From positions 17,901,856 through 17,965,855 of the forward strand of contig NC_135246.1 in the NCBI RefSeq assembly GCF_947623445.1: a DNA stretch of 64,000 bases, in the 5' to 3' direction. Positions 46,577 to 59,052 of the stretch are shown one piece after another. Numbering within the stretch: position 1 is the first letter of the stretch; each line of letters opens with the position of its first letter. Position numbers and translations under genes: made by a program. Under the pieces are notes generated by a model that saw only the letters and a program-made list of their open reading frames with translations, did no database searches and was not told the origin of the DNA. This DNA is from Clavelina lepadiformis. Taxonomy: Eukaryota; Chordata; Ascidiacea; Aplousobranchia; Clavelinidae.

Positions 46577-48651
46577 TCAAGTATAGCAGTCAAAAACATT
46601 TGGAAAAATTATGTCTTGCCCATCCAATAACCACGGGTCAGAGTGTTCATAACTTGGCTGTGTGACAGCGGCATTACTGCAACTTGGCATCGACCCCTCC
46701 TGCATTTGGGGTAAGTTGTAAGAGTTACTGTTGGAGTATGCCATAGTGTTGCCACTTGCATTGTTAAGTACACATGGAACGTGATCAGGCTCGTAGATAT
46801 TCGTCTGTGCAGGAGCTGGAGGAGCAGAATGGTAACTGGTAGTGGGTTCATTATTTACAGCATTGTAACTGCCATTAACATAGCTCTCTGCAACTTCTGG
46901 AACGATGTGGCCGTAAGCTTGAGGAGGGCAGACCTTTGGCTGATTATAATTCTGGCCAGGAGCCGGTTGATGACCGTTATGCTGCTGTGCTCCAAAGTGG
47001 CTAGTTAAGCCATTGGTGAAACGTTCAGCGCAATTCCATGACACCACCGGTTGCTGGTGCATTTCCTGGCTACTGTAGCTGTTGTTTACATCGCCATTGG
47101 GAACCTCCGTTCTATAAGAAACTGGGGCAGATGTAATGTTTATACCTTTGTTAACTTTCTTTTTGACCACTGATTTTTTTCTACGAGGCCGATATTTGTA
47201 ATTGGGGTGTCGTTTCATTAGTTCTTCAGCCAGTCGTTTCGACTCCTGATTGTGAGGGCGCTTTTCTGGTTCGGAAAGTTTCCTCCATTTTACCCCTAAA
47301 TGTTTGGATATTTCTGCGTTGTGCATTTTTGGGTGTTCTTCTGCCATTTTCCGGCGCTCTTTCTGAGACCAAACCTAGGGAAAGGATAAAAGATATGACC
47401 ACAATTTCGACATTTTATTGGGGTTGTGATGTTAACATATCATACTAAAATAAAATGATAAAATTAATTGAAAACACCACAACCGCTGCAAATGAAACGA
47501 AATGGCAACTAAACATTTTTTTGATATAGATTTAGGGAAATATGTAATACATTAATGTGCTGTACATTGTTGTTAAGAATCTTTTTGTAGGTTTTTCATT
47601 AAACGCAAAAAGAGTTATAAACCGAACCGGGAATGTTTATCTTCATTACGTTATCTGGAAAACGTTTTGCCAAAAGTACTCAGATACTTCATCTTTTTGT
47701 TTATCAGTAAACTCAAATCATATTTATTTGATTCGATGAAATAAAACATAACCACGAACAGTCTGATATTACTCTACAAGGAAAATACAAGTTGGGAAAA
47801 TATATTTGTGTGCATATCTATGCGCGATGTTAAATGTATTTAGTGAAATGTTTAAAAATTATGACAGTTTCGTCAGGCACCTTCGCAATTTTTCCCCTTG
47901 TTTATAAGCATATGTAATAATAAATTATTACTGCTGTAACGAAAGTAGTAAATATTAGACATGAAAGATGTTGTAGTATGGAGATCACATTTTGTACTAA
48001 CAGATAAATACAAATACAATTGAGTGAAATAAACGTGAAATTAAACTTTCCTTGGTGTAATTTGTTACATAACGTTATGGACGACATTAGACCTGGAGGC
48101 GTAGCGGTTAATACATCTGGATCTTTATAGATGCTACCTGGGTTCCATACCCATATTCGTCAACGCTGTAATATCTTTGAGCAAGGTAGGAACGACGCTT
48201 GTTCTCGTTCAGGTTTAAAATCGAGTATCAGATATTCAGATAAAGTTGTTCACGAAACGCTGTATGTATGCATAGACTACGCGTTTCCAGCAGTATTGGA
48301 TGAGTACGTTTAAAAATTAATTTGCAAGCTTGGTTGGGATTTCTAAATTTACGGTTCTGTTTGCGGCGAAATCACACTGTCGGTTTAAAATAATGGCCCA
48401 TGACAAGGATGGGCATTAGCTGTAAATTATTTACATTACATAACTATAGGCCTATTGGATTATATAGGAAAGAAATTAAAAAGTCTTTATTTACTTACCA
48501 TAAATGCATTCATCGGCCTTTTGATTCGCTGTTTGTGTTGTTGTTGTCGCTGCGTTGTTGCTGTCGGGGCTTGTCCTAACCTGACGTTATTTTCTGGATG
48601 ACGACCCTGATTCGGGATGTAGTTAGAACCCCAGGGAAGATTGGGATACAT
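46577..48651 (-). CDS. sox-g: intact SoxB-like HMG-box transcription factor, type II
   Basis: Exons join(48651-48499, 47374-46577), giving 316 residues. Exon 1 (153 bp) has the same length as that of sox-e and starts [20 protein letters not shown], ending [10 protein letters not shown] before a phase 0 donor. Exon 2 starts [19 protein letters not shown]. The box continues [20 protein letters not shown] and ends [12 protein letters not shown]. Compared with sox-e the third helix has KRPHNQES, with Asn where Ile is usual, and EELM for EEHM, so DNA binding may be altered. The tail keeps [39 protein letters not shown] and a C-terminal [11 protein letters not shown]. No frame break. Divergent partner of sox-h in unit B. 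Transcription-factor role is inferred from the HMG box. Confidence 0.87.
48091..48245 (+). mobile_element. tRNA-derived SINE in sox-g intron
   Basis: A-box-like 'ggaggcgtagcggtta' and B-box-like 'gggttccatacc' are followed by the same body as in the sox-d and sox-e copies. Fuller than the sox-e copy and at the same intron position. Confidence 0.7.
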
Positions 48652-49145
48652 TATTTAGCAACAGAAATATATTGATAGAATTAAAATGTTTGAAACCTGC
48701 TATTATCAACTGCAATCGTTTTGTTAAAAATAACGAACCCAAAACACAACGATAAATTTAACCTACAGAAGTTCAAGCGGAAGAAAGCTTAAACATAGCC
48801 TGTCACTATATTATAATTTACAAATTTATCAAATTCCTTGGAAAATACCGTACAATTGAATATAAACATAAACAGATCTATTTTGTTAGTCCTGCCTGGA
48901 CAATTATACTAAAATTGGTATAAAACCTGTATTAAAACTCTACAAATATTTTCTATTGATTAATTTAACAATAAAACTTAACAATAGCTGTAACAGTGTA
49001 GTTTAACAGCAGTCAATTGATTGTATGCCTTTCACAATCCTACGAAAGTCCACTAACTCATAATTCCAAAACAATACATCGCCGTTGTTCACTGCGTTCA
49101 ATTCACCCGAACAATAACGGGCAACTGAATGAACATTTTCTCTCT

Positions 49146-49390
49146 ACACTGCTTTTTTCATTGCAGGTTTGTCGAAAATCATTGGATCCCGTCGCTGCCT
49201 TTTTCCCACGTGTTGGCGAGTTTGCGTGGCCAGCTAGACTTCTAAAATCAGGAAATTTACGACCATGGAAAACAATATCGCCGATGTTGGAAGATAACAC
49301 CGGATGGCTTTTGTTCGTGGAGCGTCTTTCGAAGCCACAGATAAGAGACAATAGCGCACCTTGCGTTCTGTTTACCCTTTACCAGTTTAG
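49146..49390. promoter_or_regulatory. Strongly conserved block 1 of the Sox spacer (unit B)
   Basis: Partner of 28866-29098, about 0.5-0.7 kb upstream of the sox-g start, with only about three substitutions over the central 190 bp. Confidence 0.5.
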
Positions 49391-51659
49391 CTGTAGGCTT
49401 ATAGGCCTACATATTCAGTGTCCCGCAGATATAACTGTTGAGACATATATTGCAAGCCAGCTGCAAATTCAAGTTGGCTGTTCTGGTTTTATGCCCCCTT
49501 GGTTGTTAGTAATGACAAAGTTTACTTGCAAAATTTTTACTATTGCTTGATTCGCCGTATTTCTCTAAACCAAGTTTGATACAAACAATGAAATTTAACT
49601 TTTACATTAAAACATAAAGTTTACGATTTGGTTTTAACTTCCCAGTCTAGAAAATGTAACATGTTTTCTATGTTTTGACACATTAAAGAGTTTTGAAATC
49701 AGTAAAACATATTTCATCATATTTGAAATTCAGATCATGGCTCCACAATCATTCACAACAAGTAGCCATAATGCCTCTTTCTTTTTGGCTTTCACTGATA
49801 GGAGCCTATACATGATGTACTGTACTTCTCCGAAGGATAAATGCGTTGAATAAAAGGATTAAACCGATTAATTGGAGAAAGAATCAACTTTTGCACGTGT
49901 TGCTTTTGTTTTTAAAATGTTTTTGAAATCTAAAGTATGTAGCTCTTTACTTTATTATCTTAAGGCCACTTCACATCCAGCTACACATACAGGTGTTGAA
50001 GCAATGCTGTTCAACTAAACACAGGACATATTTAAGAAACATTTCGTTTCCACAGATCTTTCCTGTGGCATAGTGTTTTCACAACAGCTATGCAGGAAAA
50101 AATAGATGGTAACAAACAGAACTAGACACAAGTTTCTAAAACGCGGAAATAAAAACGAACGATATCAATAAGGTTTGGTGCAACTTTTAGTAACGACAGA
50201 TAAGGTTGGCGTAAGGTCTGGTGCATGCAAAGTTTGATCAATATTTCCTTCAAAAAGATGTGTGTAATTCTTTTATACCTCCTGTTTGTTTAATACTGGG
50301 CTTGCTTCTTTTATTAACAACACTTCATGAAAACAGTGTTGCAATCATTTTTACATTTTTATAATATGAAAACGTTTGGTGTATCACGTTCTTAATTATG
50401 CATTTTGTGCTTTTGTAAATGCGGAAATAGTCTTAGGAATATGTGGCAAGGTCTGTGTATGCATTTACAATAAATATTATATGGTAATACTTTATGATGC
50501 AAAAATATATTAGAGACAATGATGTGTATATACAGTTTACCTTTGTGTAAGTTGTGTACGTTTGAGTTCAGTACTTTTGATAGGTCTCTTAGTGAGCAAA
50601 TGAATTATTCTTTAAGCAGATTAGTATTCGTTTTTTTCAGCTTTATTGAGAAAAATTAACCTTTTACTTGCATTATACGACTTCATAGTAATATAAGGAT
50701 GAAGTTGCCACATGAACACAGCCAAGAGACGCCCATGTCACTGTTAAAGTAACCGATTAAGTCATTTTCCCACCGTCGGATGTAACGGCAAAAAGAAAAT
50801 CTGGATTAATTCCTGGAGCTGAAAAATGGGTCCTCAGCACGAGTACGGTCGGATAAAGCAGCGATGTGACCCCAATTTGGACAAAGAGTTTTGCTCGGAA
50901 GACCGTGTATCAAAAGTAGTTCAATTCACGGCGGGATACAGCATATTGCTCCACCTTGGGTATTTCTTTTGCAAGGAAAATGTTTTTATTTAATTATATG
51001 TCCACAGCTGTTACAAAAGATCTTGATCCAAACTGCCCCAATCAAGCCAAGCTGCACAAATCATTAAGTAATGGCTTTTTTCGTAACTCGAGCAATGTAA
51101 TATACTGTATATGTGTTGGACTATAATCTTTTACAAAATGCTGGGCAAAGATCAGAGACTGATTGGAAGTTTACGATAGAACGTAGTATGTTCAAAGAGC
51201 ATTTTGTCTTGTTTATTTTAGTGAAAAATCTCTTCACGTGCATCGGCGGTTTTATTGTAAAGTGCTTTCTTCAGCAACAATGAACTTAGAATTTTTGTCC
51301 CTAAATCTATTTATTTGAACGAAATTTCACGTTTCGTCGTGTTAACGTACAAACAAACAAAGAAAAAAGTCATGATATCCTGACTATAAATTTTCTTTCA
51401 TAAAGCTATTGGAAAAGGGTAGTAGAAGCAAAACTAGTCAATGGTTGCGCATTGTAACTTGACGACAACAAAACGATGTTGAAGGCTTGAAACCTGTTTG
51501 AATTGACCGACATGCGCGGTTAAAAAGATAGAGATTTTGTTCTCCGCGGTGATTTGAAAGTGACCTTATAATCGCGCGTTGTTTCTTACGTATGAGAGAA
51601 AACTGCAAATACTCTAACACGCGAAGACAAGAAATTTTTTGTAGAAAAGAAATTAATCT

Positions 51660-52095
51660 TCGCTGTTTTAATATCTTTAAATTTAACTGCGAGAATCAGA
51701 AGTTGTTTTCACCGCCCATTCACAGGTGTCCAAAGATAGGCAAAACAACAAGACGATGTTTGATTAAATCGATTAAAGCGCTATTTTAGGAAACATTACT
51801 AAAATATGATCAGGAGATAAAATAAGATATTATTTTCCATTGTCCACGTAAGTGTTCTTTTAATTAATGTTGTCCATTTTCAAACAATCGAGAAATCTTT
51901 AATTAGCGCCTTCGGGGTCTCGGCACCCAGCATTTACCAAAAACCTGTTTTATGTCAACGTCCAGACAATGGCCGCTAAACAATGAATCGTCTGCGACTT
52001 TATCGTAGGCAATTAAACCGTAACTATATAACTACTGGGCATAGGGAACACCTAATAATGAAGGTGTCCTGAAATACAGCTAATTTATCGGCGAT
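51660..52095. promoter_or_regulatory. Strongly conserved block 2 with Sox-type motifs (unit B)
   Basis: Partner of 31330-31770. The three Sox-type motifs are kept: CCATTGTCC (51837-51845), GACAATGG (51965-51972) and AAACAATG (51978-51985), with equal spacing of the last two. Confidence 0.55.
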
Positions 52096-55076
52096 AAATA
52101 CTTTTCAAAAAAATATATGTTGCTTTATCCCTCTTAAAATACCGAAATGGCAAAACGGTTGCTTATATCAATATGAAATAACACTGCCTTTAAAAATACA
52201 AACTATAACAAAACCATCCAATCTCCATGTAGAAGTAAAATGATATCAAGGGAGCCAATGGACTCGGATCGTTTAACAAAATGCATTAAGTCGGCTTCTT
52301 TCGTTTCCTTAGAAGTCCGGCATCGACCAGATCGACTATATTTCTACCAGGTGCCGGAATGAATGATGTCGTACGCCAGTGCTGCTGGTTTGGCAAAAAT
52401 TATGACTGACGAACATTCGATTAAAAATTGCACTTGATACTGTTTTGAGTTTTGCTTGTTTTGTATTTTTTGGTTCAAGAGCGGGTAGATGATTGTGCCG
52501 AGATGCAATGCCACAAGTTCGGTGAAGAATTCCAAATTTGCTCAATAACAAGCATTGAATCATCTCATTTTTCGTCTTAAGCGCGCTGGCACTAACAAAA
52601 ATCAAGCCAGCTGAAACTAATAACTGTATAATAAAATAACATTATAGAAACACATTCTGGTTGCGTCACAGTTTTGGAGCAACAATTTAAACGGGATGCC
52701 ATATTTTTTCAAACTTCTTACATAAAATAACGCTTTTCAATTCAAACAGCAGAATAATTTTTCCCTTTATAGTGCTATTATCACATGTAGCCCATAATAG
52801 TATGGCAGGTAGCAAATGAAACGGAAAAAACGGCAAAATGTTTGTACAGGTTGAATATAAGAAGTACTTTCCCTTGCATATTAGGTATTCGCAATCACCT
52901 ACGTATATTAGAGTATTAGAATACATAAAACTGTAGCGATGGACATGCTTCCATTATCTCAGTTGCTTTTCATTTAAAATCTTAAATATAAGGTCTACTA
53001 CGATTATTTGGTGTTGTATACTTGGTTTATATAAATTATATTTAGTCTATGGAGTTTAAGTAATCTAGCGCATTTCTGAAATAATTTTGGTATGTTTGAG
53101 TTTTTTGAAGAAATTTCAGCTTTTACAAAAATTACAAGATTGGTTTCACATAAATTAATTTGTATTTATCTTAAAGTGTTAAAGTTCGTTTCGATTCTGT
53201 CTATTTTATAAATTATATTTTATATTTTTTCATATTTTTTCAATTAATATTGATTTAAACGAATTCATTTAAATTAATATAAATTGTGTAATGTAGATGT
53301 TTAAACCATCTTGAACTGGTATATGTTCGAGAAAGATATTAAAGCCCATTGCCATATGTTTAAAGTTTTTCATATTCCGTCCCACCAACCTCGTTATTTA
53401 GTATAGGTTGTTGTGTTAGTGACCTTATTCTCAATATTGCCCACAAACGTTTGTAGAGTCAATCGTATACATGAATAAAACCGGTTTTGCTTTACAGTCA
53501 GTTTACTAATTTTTCGAACGAGTCTGAGATTGGAACGGTGTAAATACTGCTGCACGATTTTGATCCATACTTCAGTTTGCATGATAACTACTAGTTTTTA
53601 TTTTGAAATGTATTAAGCGTTCCATTATATACACAATAAATATTTATTGCTAGCTTCAAACTCTTTTATCTTTTAAAGAACCGCTTATACTTTTAGATGG
53701 CAATAATACATTCAAACATTTATTCTACGATTGGTATTATCATGGTATCGGGTTTGGAACCAGTATAATCGACGACAACGACAAAAAAATTCAAATTAAT
53801 TTTATAGTAAGGTTTAAAAACGAAAAGGCTTAATTTGCATTTGCAGCTGGTTTACAAAGCTGCCCGCAATTATATCCATGCGATACTTAATTCGAAAGCT
53901 TGCGGCTAACGTTATAACTGATAAAGAGTCAACAGAATGCGAAGTGTGCTATTGTCTTTTATCTGTGTCATTTCGAAGGAGCTCCATGCATAGGAGCTAT
54001 CCTTTGTTCTTTAATAGCGGGTTACCAGCGGCTCTTTTTCGCATTTTAACGGTCGCCTGATTTCCTCTATTTCCAAGTTAGAACTAGGCGAGCAGCCAGT
54101 ACCATAGTGACAGGACAGGACGTTAAAGTAAAGTTTTTTATGAATAGGTAAGGGTCAGTCTAATAAAAGTAGTGTCACATTAGGAACTTCATTTGCAGTT
54201 TTCCCGTTCGTTGTTTCATATTGAAAATGTTTTGTAGAATTGTGATGATTTAAACTGACTAATGAATTGTTATTGCTAAACAATCAATTTAAAATTGTTA
54301 ATCCATATTGTTATAGATATACTTGGTTAGGGTCAAAACTGATTTAATGTACCAAACTTTAGTAATTAATACAACTACAGCGGGGATTATCATAATACTA
54401 TTTTATTACACACAAAATGATTGACATGTTTCGGATATTTTAAAATTCTATGTACATAGTAAAGTTTAGTGGTTTAGTGGAGTGAAATTATTGCTTAATA
54501 TACAGACGAGAAAAATAAAACAAAAATTGACGTCATTTGTATTTGTTACAGATATTGCGACGAGTGACACATTTTACTGGACTTAAATTTTTTTGACTAA
54601 TATTTAATATTGGTAAGTATGTATATATCACTAAGCTATATGGTATATAAGTACATCAGTACTTTAATTAAGTCATTAGTATGAAAGCGAATAATCCTCT
54701 TTTCGGAAAAATATTTATTTTATAAAAAGTCTCTTTTTTATAGTTATATAAATCTATTTGTCTATGTGGGTGTAATTTGTTGAAAAAGTTTGAAGGAAAA
54801 TGTATACATGTTGCATAGCACAAAAAAATCAAGAAAATTAATTTAAGATTTTTTTGCCAGTAGAAGATTTTACGATTTTAACCAATTCTATGAGCAAGTA
54901 CTTAGAATCTATACACGAGTTGGGTTGTTAAGCTATTTGCTGCCTGAGCTTGTTTAAGTTTATTTATTTACCATCGTTTTTTGAGGTCGTTATGTTAACA
55001 GGAAAATTATATTTTTCACAGGTTTAAAAGATAAATTTTTTTTAGAAATATCTATCTGTTGCTACAGTGGTAAAAG

Positions 55077-57255
55077 ATGTATAACAATCATGCCTCCGGT
55101 TCTAACTTCAACCCGAACCATGGCCTTCATCCAGCAAATAATGAAAGAGTTGTACAAACACAACCGCGAATCAAAAGGCCGATGAATGCTTTTATGGTGA
55201 GAAAATAAAGATTTCTTATAATTTATTTTCTACATGTAATCCTGTATATTTCCTATGTAAATATATAATGTAAGTATTTCACCACTAATGCCCATCCTTG
55301 TCATGGATCATTATTTTAAACCGATAAGGTGATTTTGCCGCAAAGAAATGTTATTTCTCTCATTAAATTCTCATTCTGCAAATAGATTTTTTAAAGCATT
55401 GCTCAAAGCGCATAGTCCATGACTCTATGCATAGATATACCGTTTCAAGAACAATTTTAACGGAAAATGTGATGCTCGAATTTTAAAATGAACAGGAGCA
55501 AGCGTCGTTCATATTTTGCTCGAGTGTATTACAGCGATAAAGCAACTGGGTATCGAATCCAGGTCGCATAATTGCGATCCAGATGTAGTAACTGATAGGC
55601 TACGCTAGGCTAGGCTAGGCCGCCATGTACAGTGTCATCAATAACTTTATGTTTAAAATAAATCACTCCAATGACTACTTAAACTAAAAGTGAAAATCGG
55701 TTTTCGTCATTTTCCGTCATACACTCATTTCATTCCATTGTGTTTTTATTTTTCTTATTACTATTTTTCAATAATCTACAACATCTTTCATGTCTAGTTC
55801 CCATACGTATAGTCTCAATTTATAACTTCCGCCTATCAGACTGTTTCTCGTTATGTTTTATTCCATCCCATCGCAGTAACATGATTTAAGATAGCTGATG
55901 AATAGAAATGATTGATGAAGTATATCAATATTTTTTGGTACTTCGTTTCCCATATAACGTAGGAAAAATAAACATTGTCGGTTCGGTTTAAAAAACACTC
56001 GGAAATTAATCAAAAAAAAACTAAAACGATTCTTAGTGATACGGCAATTTTTAGTGTTATTTAGTTCCCTAAGTTTATGCCAAGAAAATGTCTCGTCGCC
56101 ATCTTGTTTGCATTGAGGCAGTTGTGGTTCTTTTGATTATATTTTCCGAAACGTATAAGCGATCATGGAATCGTCAAGTATCACCTTAGGGAACTAAAAA
56201 GATGAACATGCTCGTTGTTTTTTACCAATCGTTGAATTTACTAGAAAGTTTATGCTATTAATGTGCCCGTTGCAGCAGTGTTGACAGTCTTGGTTGAAGG
56301 CGGCATTGTCCCATATGCGAACGCCCATACAATGTGGACCAAACACTGAAACACCTGCCACCCAGTTACAAACGATTAAACTGGTAATGAACAATTAAAA
56401 GATCACTTTCTCTCAAACTTACTCATAACTACCTAAACGACGATGTAGAATGTTCAAAACGAGGTTTATTTCATTGCGCTTTAGGTAAGTTTTGAACAGC
56501 AGCAGCAAAGTCTTAAATTTTGAACCTTGAATGAATCCTATTGTGTCTTTTTTCAGGTTTGGTCTCGCGAAGAAAGACGGAAAATATCCCAAAAAAACCC
56601 GAAAATGCACAATTCGGAAATATCTAAACGACTAGGGGCAAAATGGAAAAAGCTTTCCGCAGCTGAAAAACGTCCCTACGTTGAGGAGGCGAAACGCCTG
56701 CGAGAACAACATATGAAAAAACACCCAGGGTATAAATATCGGCCTCGGAGAAAGAAGCCAGTTTCTATGAAGAAAGTTAACAATCCAATTAACGCTTCTG
56801 GGCCGGGATATTACACACAGGCAGTTCCCTCTTGCGGCACATACAACCCCTGGAATGGTTACTACAGTCATGAATCGCAAACCAGGATGACGGCATACAG
56901 TAATGGACACAGTAATGCAAATACCCCGATTGGCAACTTTGGCGTATCTTTGCCTAATGGACCGGAACAAGCTCCTGGATCGAGTTATATCAACCATGAT
57001 GTTGCAGCTCCTAGACCGAATCATATTAACCAAGCTGTTTCAGTTAGTGGATCCAGCTATATTTACCAGACTGATCCAAATACATATTTACCTAATGCTG
57101 CAAATGTAAACTCTTCGACATATACTGACGTGAATATTCATAACGGACATCAAATGCCGATGCCGGAACAGTCGATGCAAAATTGTAATGCTGGTGCTGT
57201 CCCACACACCAGTTATGAAAGCCATAACCAGGTTTTATGTAATACCGAAAAATAG
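55077..57255 (+). CDS. sox-h: intact SoxB-like HMG-box transcription factor, type I
   Basis: Exons join(55077-55196, 56557-57255), giving 272 residues. Exon 1 encodes [20 protein letters not shown] through [10 protein letters not shown], with a GT donor directly after. Exon 2 follows a 'ttttttcag' acceptor and begins [20 protein letters not shown]. The HMG box spans about residues 32-107 and is the most SoxB-like in the cluster ([40 protein letters not shown]). The tail of about 165 residues is low in charged residues and rich in Asn, Ser, Tyr and Pro ([40 protein letters not shown]), with no SoxB1 transactivation motif that I recognise. Divergent from sox-g. An AATAAA lies 375 bp after the stop. 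The start is the first ATG in frame and aligns with the start of sox-d. Intact and likely functional. Confidence 0.9.
55485..55622 (-). mobile_element. tRNA-derived SINE in sox-h intron
   Basis: Reverse complement of the sox-d intron SINE, including the B-box region ('gggtatcgaatccaggtcgc'). Relative to the gene it has the same orientation and place as in sox-d. It ends next to a 5 bp 'aggct' run (about 55600-55620). Confidence 0.75.
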
Positions 57256-58143
57256 AAATCAGGATAAATGTACTGTTGTTAACAAGAAGAGTATTGACAA
57301 AAACAAATCATTTTTGAAGTTTTACGCAGTGTTATCATCTCAAATGTTTGGCATCCAGCATGAAGTTAAGAAGCAAATTAATGTTTTGTCCTTAGCCTGA
57401 TTCATTTTATTGGTAAACATAGCTTCATTTACAATTTAAGGTAGAATGCTGTTTTCTTTGTACTAGTTTTCTTGTCTTTGTCTTTGAAATATATGGCAAA
57501 TAATGTGACAAGTATAAACTACATATTTAATCATTGACCAAAGCAAAATATTAAACATCATTTTTTTCGCAACAGTTATTCGTCATTTCTTTCTTCAATT
57601 TTGCGACAAATTTTGTGACATTTCCTGACAATAAAATCAAAGATTCCATGATTTGAACGTTGTTGAAGAACGCTGGTCTACCATGAAAACAAATCATATA
57701 AAAAACTACCAAAAGCTTTAAGCATAGTTTAATGATGTAGCAACTTCAAAGTATACATGCATTGTACAAATATAAATACATATAACAAAACAAATATATA
57801 TATATATATAACATATATAAATATATATAACAAATATAAGCATATATATACAGCGTTGTACAAATATAAACTAAAATTAAGAGTACTATCACGCCGACAG
57901 CTGCATATTTTCGGATAGGCGGGCACACGTTGAAGAGAAGACACAACTAAGAAACAGCAGTGAAGTTAACATAAGCTAAGTCAGTTAGATTAAGAAAACA
58001 ACGATTAAAATAAATGACTGATGAGCAAGGATAATGTTTACGGTTGAATCAGTTTCCATTCATACAGTCGACCGGTGGCCACCTGTCATGCTAAGATAAA
58101 TATACATTCTATACACGGTGTTCTGGCATATCTGGAGGAAATA
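57256..58143. other. sox-h 3' flank with AT microsatellite
   Basis: Contains the probable 3' untranslated region of sox-h, then AT-rich DNA with an (AT)n-like microsatellite at about 57793-57860. No gene seen. The tRNA array begins directly afterwards. Confidence 0.55.
57630..57635 (+). terminator. Candidate polyadenylation signal of sox-h
   Basis: AATAAA 375 bp downstream of the stop codon, the first canonical hexamer I noticed on this strand. Confidence 0.45.
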
Positions 58144-58194
58144 GGGTGTTATGGTTTCCGAAAAGAACCGTGGGTTCGAATTCCACTTCTGACA
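58144..58194 (+). pseudogene. tRNA-Leu 3' fragment (first, truncated unit)
   Basis: Only the intron end, variable arm and T arm remain ('gtgggttcgaattccacttctgaca'-like, with changes in the variable arm). The 5' half is missing, so this is a dead edge unit. Confidence 0.85.
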
Positions 58195-58390
58195 GTAAGT
58201 TTGGAAATTTTTAATTAATACAAATGCAAATTTTTTATCGGATTGAATCGAAATTGAATCGGATGGCAAAATTGAACATTGAGAAAATTACGTCTTAGTT
58301 CAACAACAGTCCGATCAAGTAACTTTTTTAGCTTTTCCAAGTTGGATTGTTTATTAAAGCGTGAAAATGTAACGGTTTTGGTGTGAGTTT

Positions 58391-58464
58391 ATCTCTGTGG
58401 CGCAATGGAATAGCGCGCTGGACTCCTAATCCAGAGGTTCCGGGTTCGAGTCCCGGCAGGGATG
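58391..58464 (+). tRNA. tRNA-Arg(CCU)
   Basis: 74 nt cloverleaf. The anticodon stem CTGGA/TCCAG encloses loop CTCCTAA, so the anticodon is CCT (58425-58427), decoding AGG. The later units have TCT. The acceptor starts with A, giving an A-U first pair where the other units have G-U. T arm CCGGGTTCGAGTCCCGG is intact. Confidence 0.85.
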
Positions 58465-58746
58465 ATTGGCTTAACATTTTTAAAATCTTATCACTTAACT
58501 GTACATATTTTTATCCTAAATTGAGCTAACCGTTAACATCATCCTTTACATCTTGCATAAAGTAAATCTTGAATGAAACAATCTGGCCTGGTTCGTTGTA
58601 TTTATCCTGGATTAAACGTCGTTGCATGCATCTGTGAAATTTACACAGCCACGAGAAAAAGCAACTGTGATATTAGTTTTAAATTAAGCCTTTTCCTGGT
58701 TTTGTGGTAAGTATTCTAAAAAGGGAGATCCATGAAAAGCATCGAA

Positions 58747-58864
58747 GTCAGGATGGCCGAGTGGTCTAAGGCGCCAGACTCAAGCAGAGGCTAAGTCGCT
58801 TTGAGCGTCTCTAGGGAGTTCTGGTCTCCGAATGGAGGCGTGGGTTCGAATCCCACTTCTGATA
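58747..58864 (+). tRNA. tRNA-Leu(CAA) with 34 nt intron
   Basis: Class II tRNA with long variable arm. Anticodon CAA at 58781-58783 and intron 58785-58818 one base after the anticodon, the canonical place. The intron and last acceptor pair differ slightly from later units (3' strand ends TTCTGAT). Confidence 0.85.
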
Positions 58865-59052
58865 TTGTCTTTGGAAAGTTTTACTTCACATTTATGCTAA
58901 CTTTGTGTCGGATTGCATTGAAGTGGATAGTAAAATTGAACATTGAGAAACTTATGTCTTAGTTCAACAACAGTTCGATTAAATCATAATTTTAATATTC
59001 TAGGCTGGATTGTTTATTAAAGTTTGAAAATGTAAAAGGTTGGTATGTGTTT

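Larger units (their letters stand above)
48652..55076. promoter_or_regulatory. Unit B spacer between divergent sox-g and sox-h
   Basis: About 6.4 kb with no supported gene, aligning with the unit A spacer (28365-35408) with many substitutions and indels. One indel is the segment at about 52715-52960, absent from unit A. It presumably carries the promoters of both flanking genes. Two strongly conserved blocks are listed separately. Short frames here are not conserved in unit A, apart from the one noted in block 1. Confidence 0.6.

Noticed and set aside
58425-58427. Reading the first Arg-array anticodon as UCC (Gly)
   Set aside because: Counting the seven-base loop CTCCTAA puts the anticodon at CCT, an Arg anticodon, consistent with the tRNA body.
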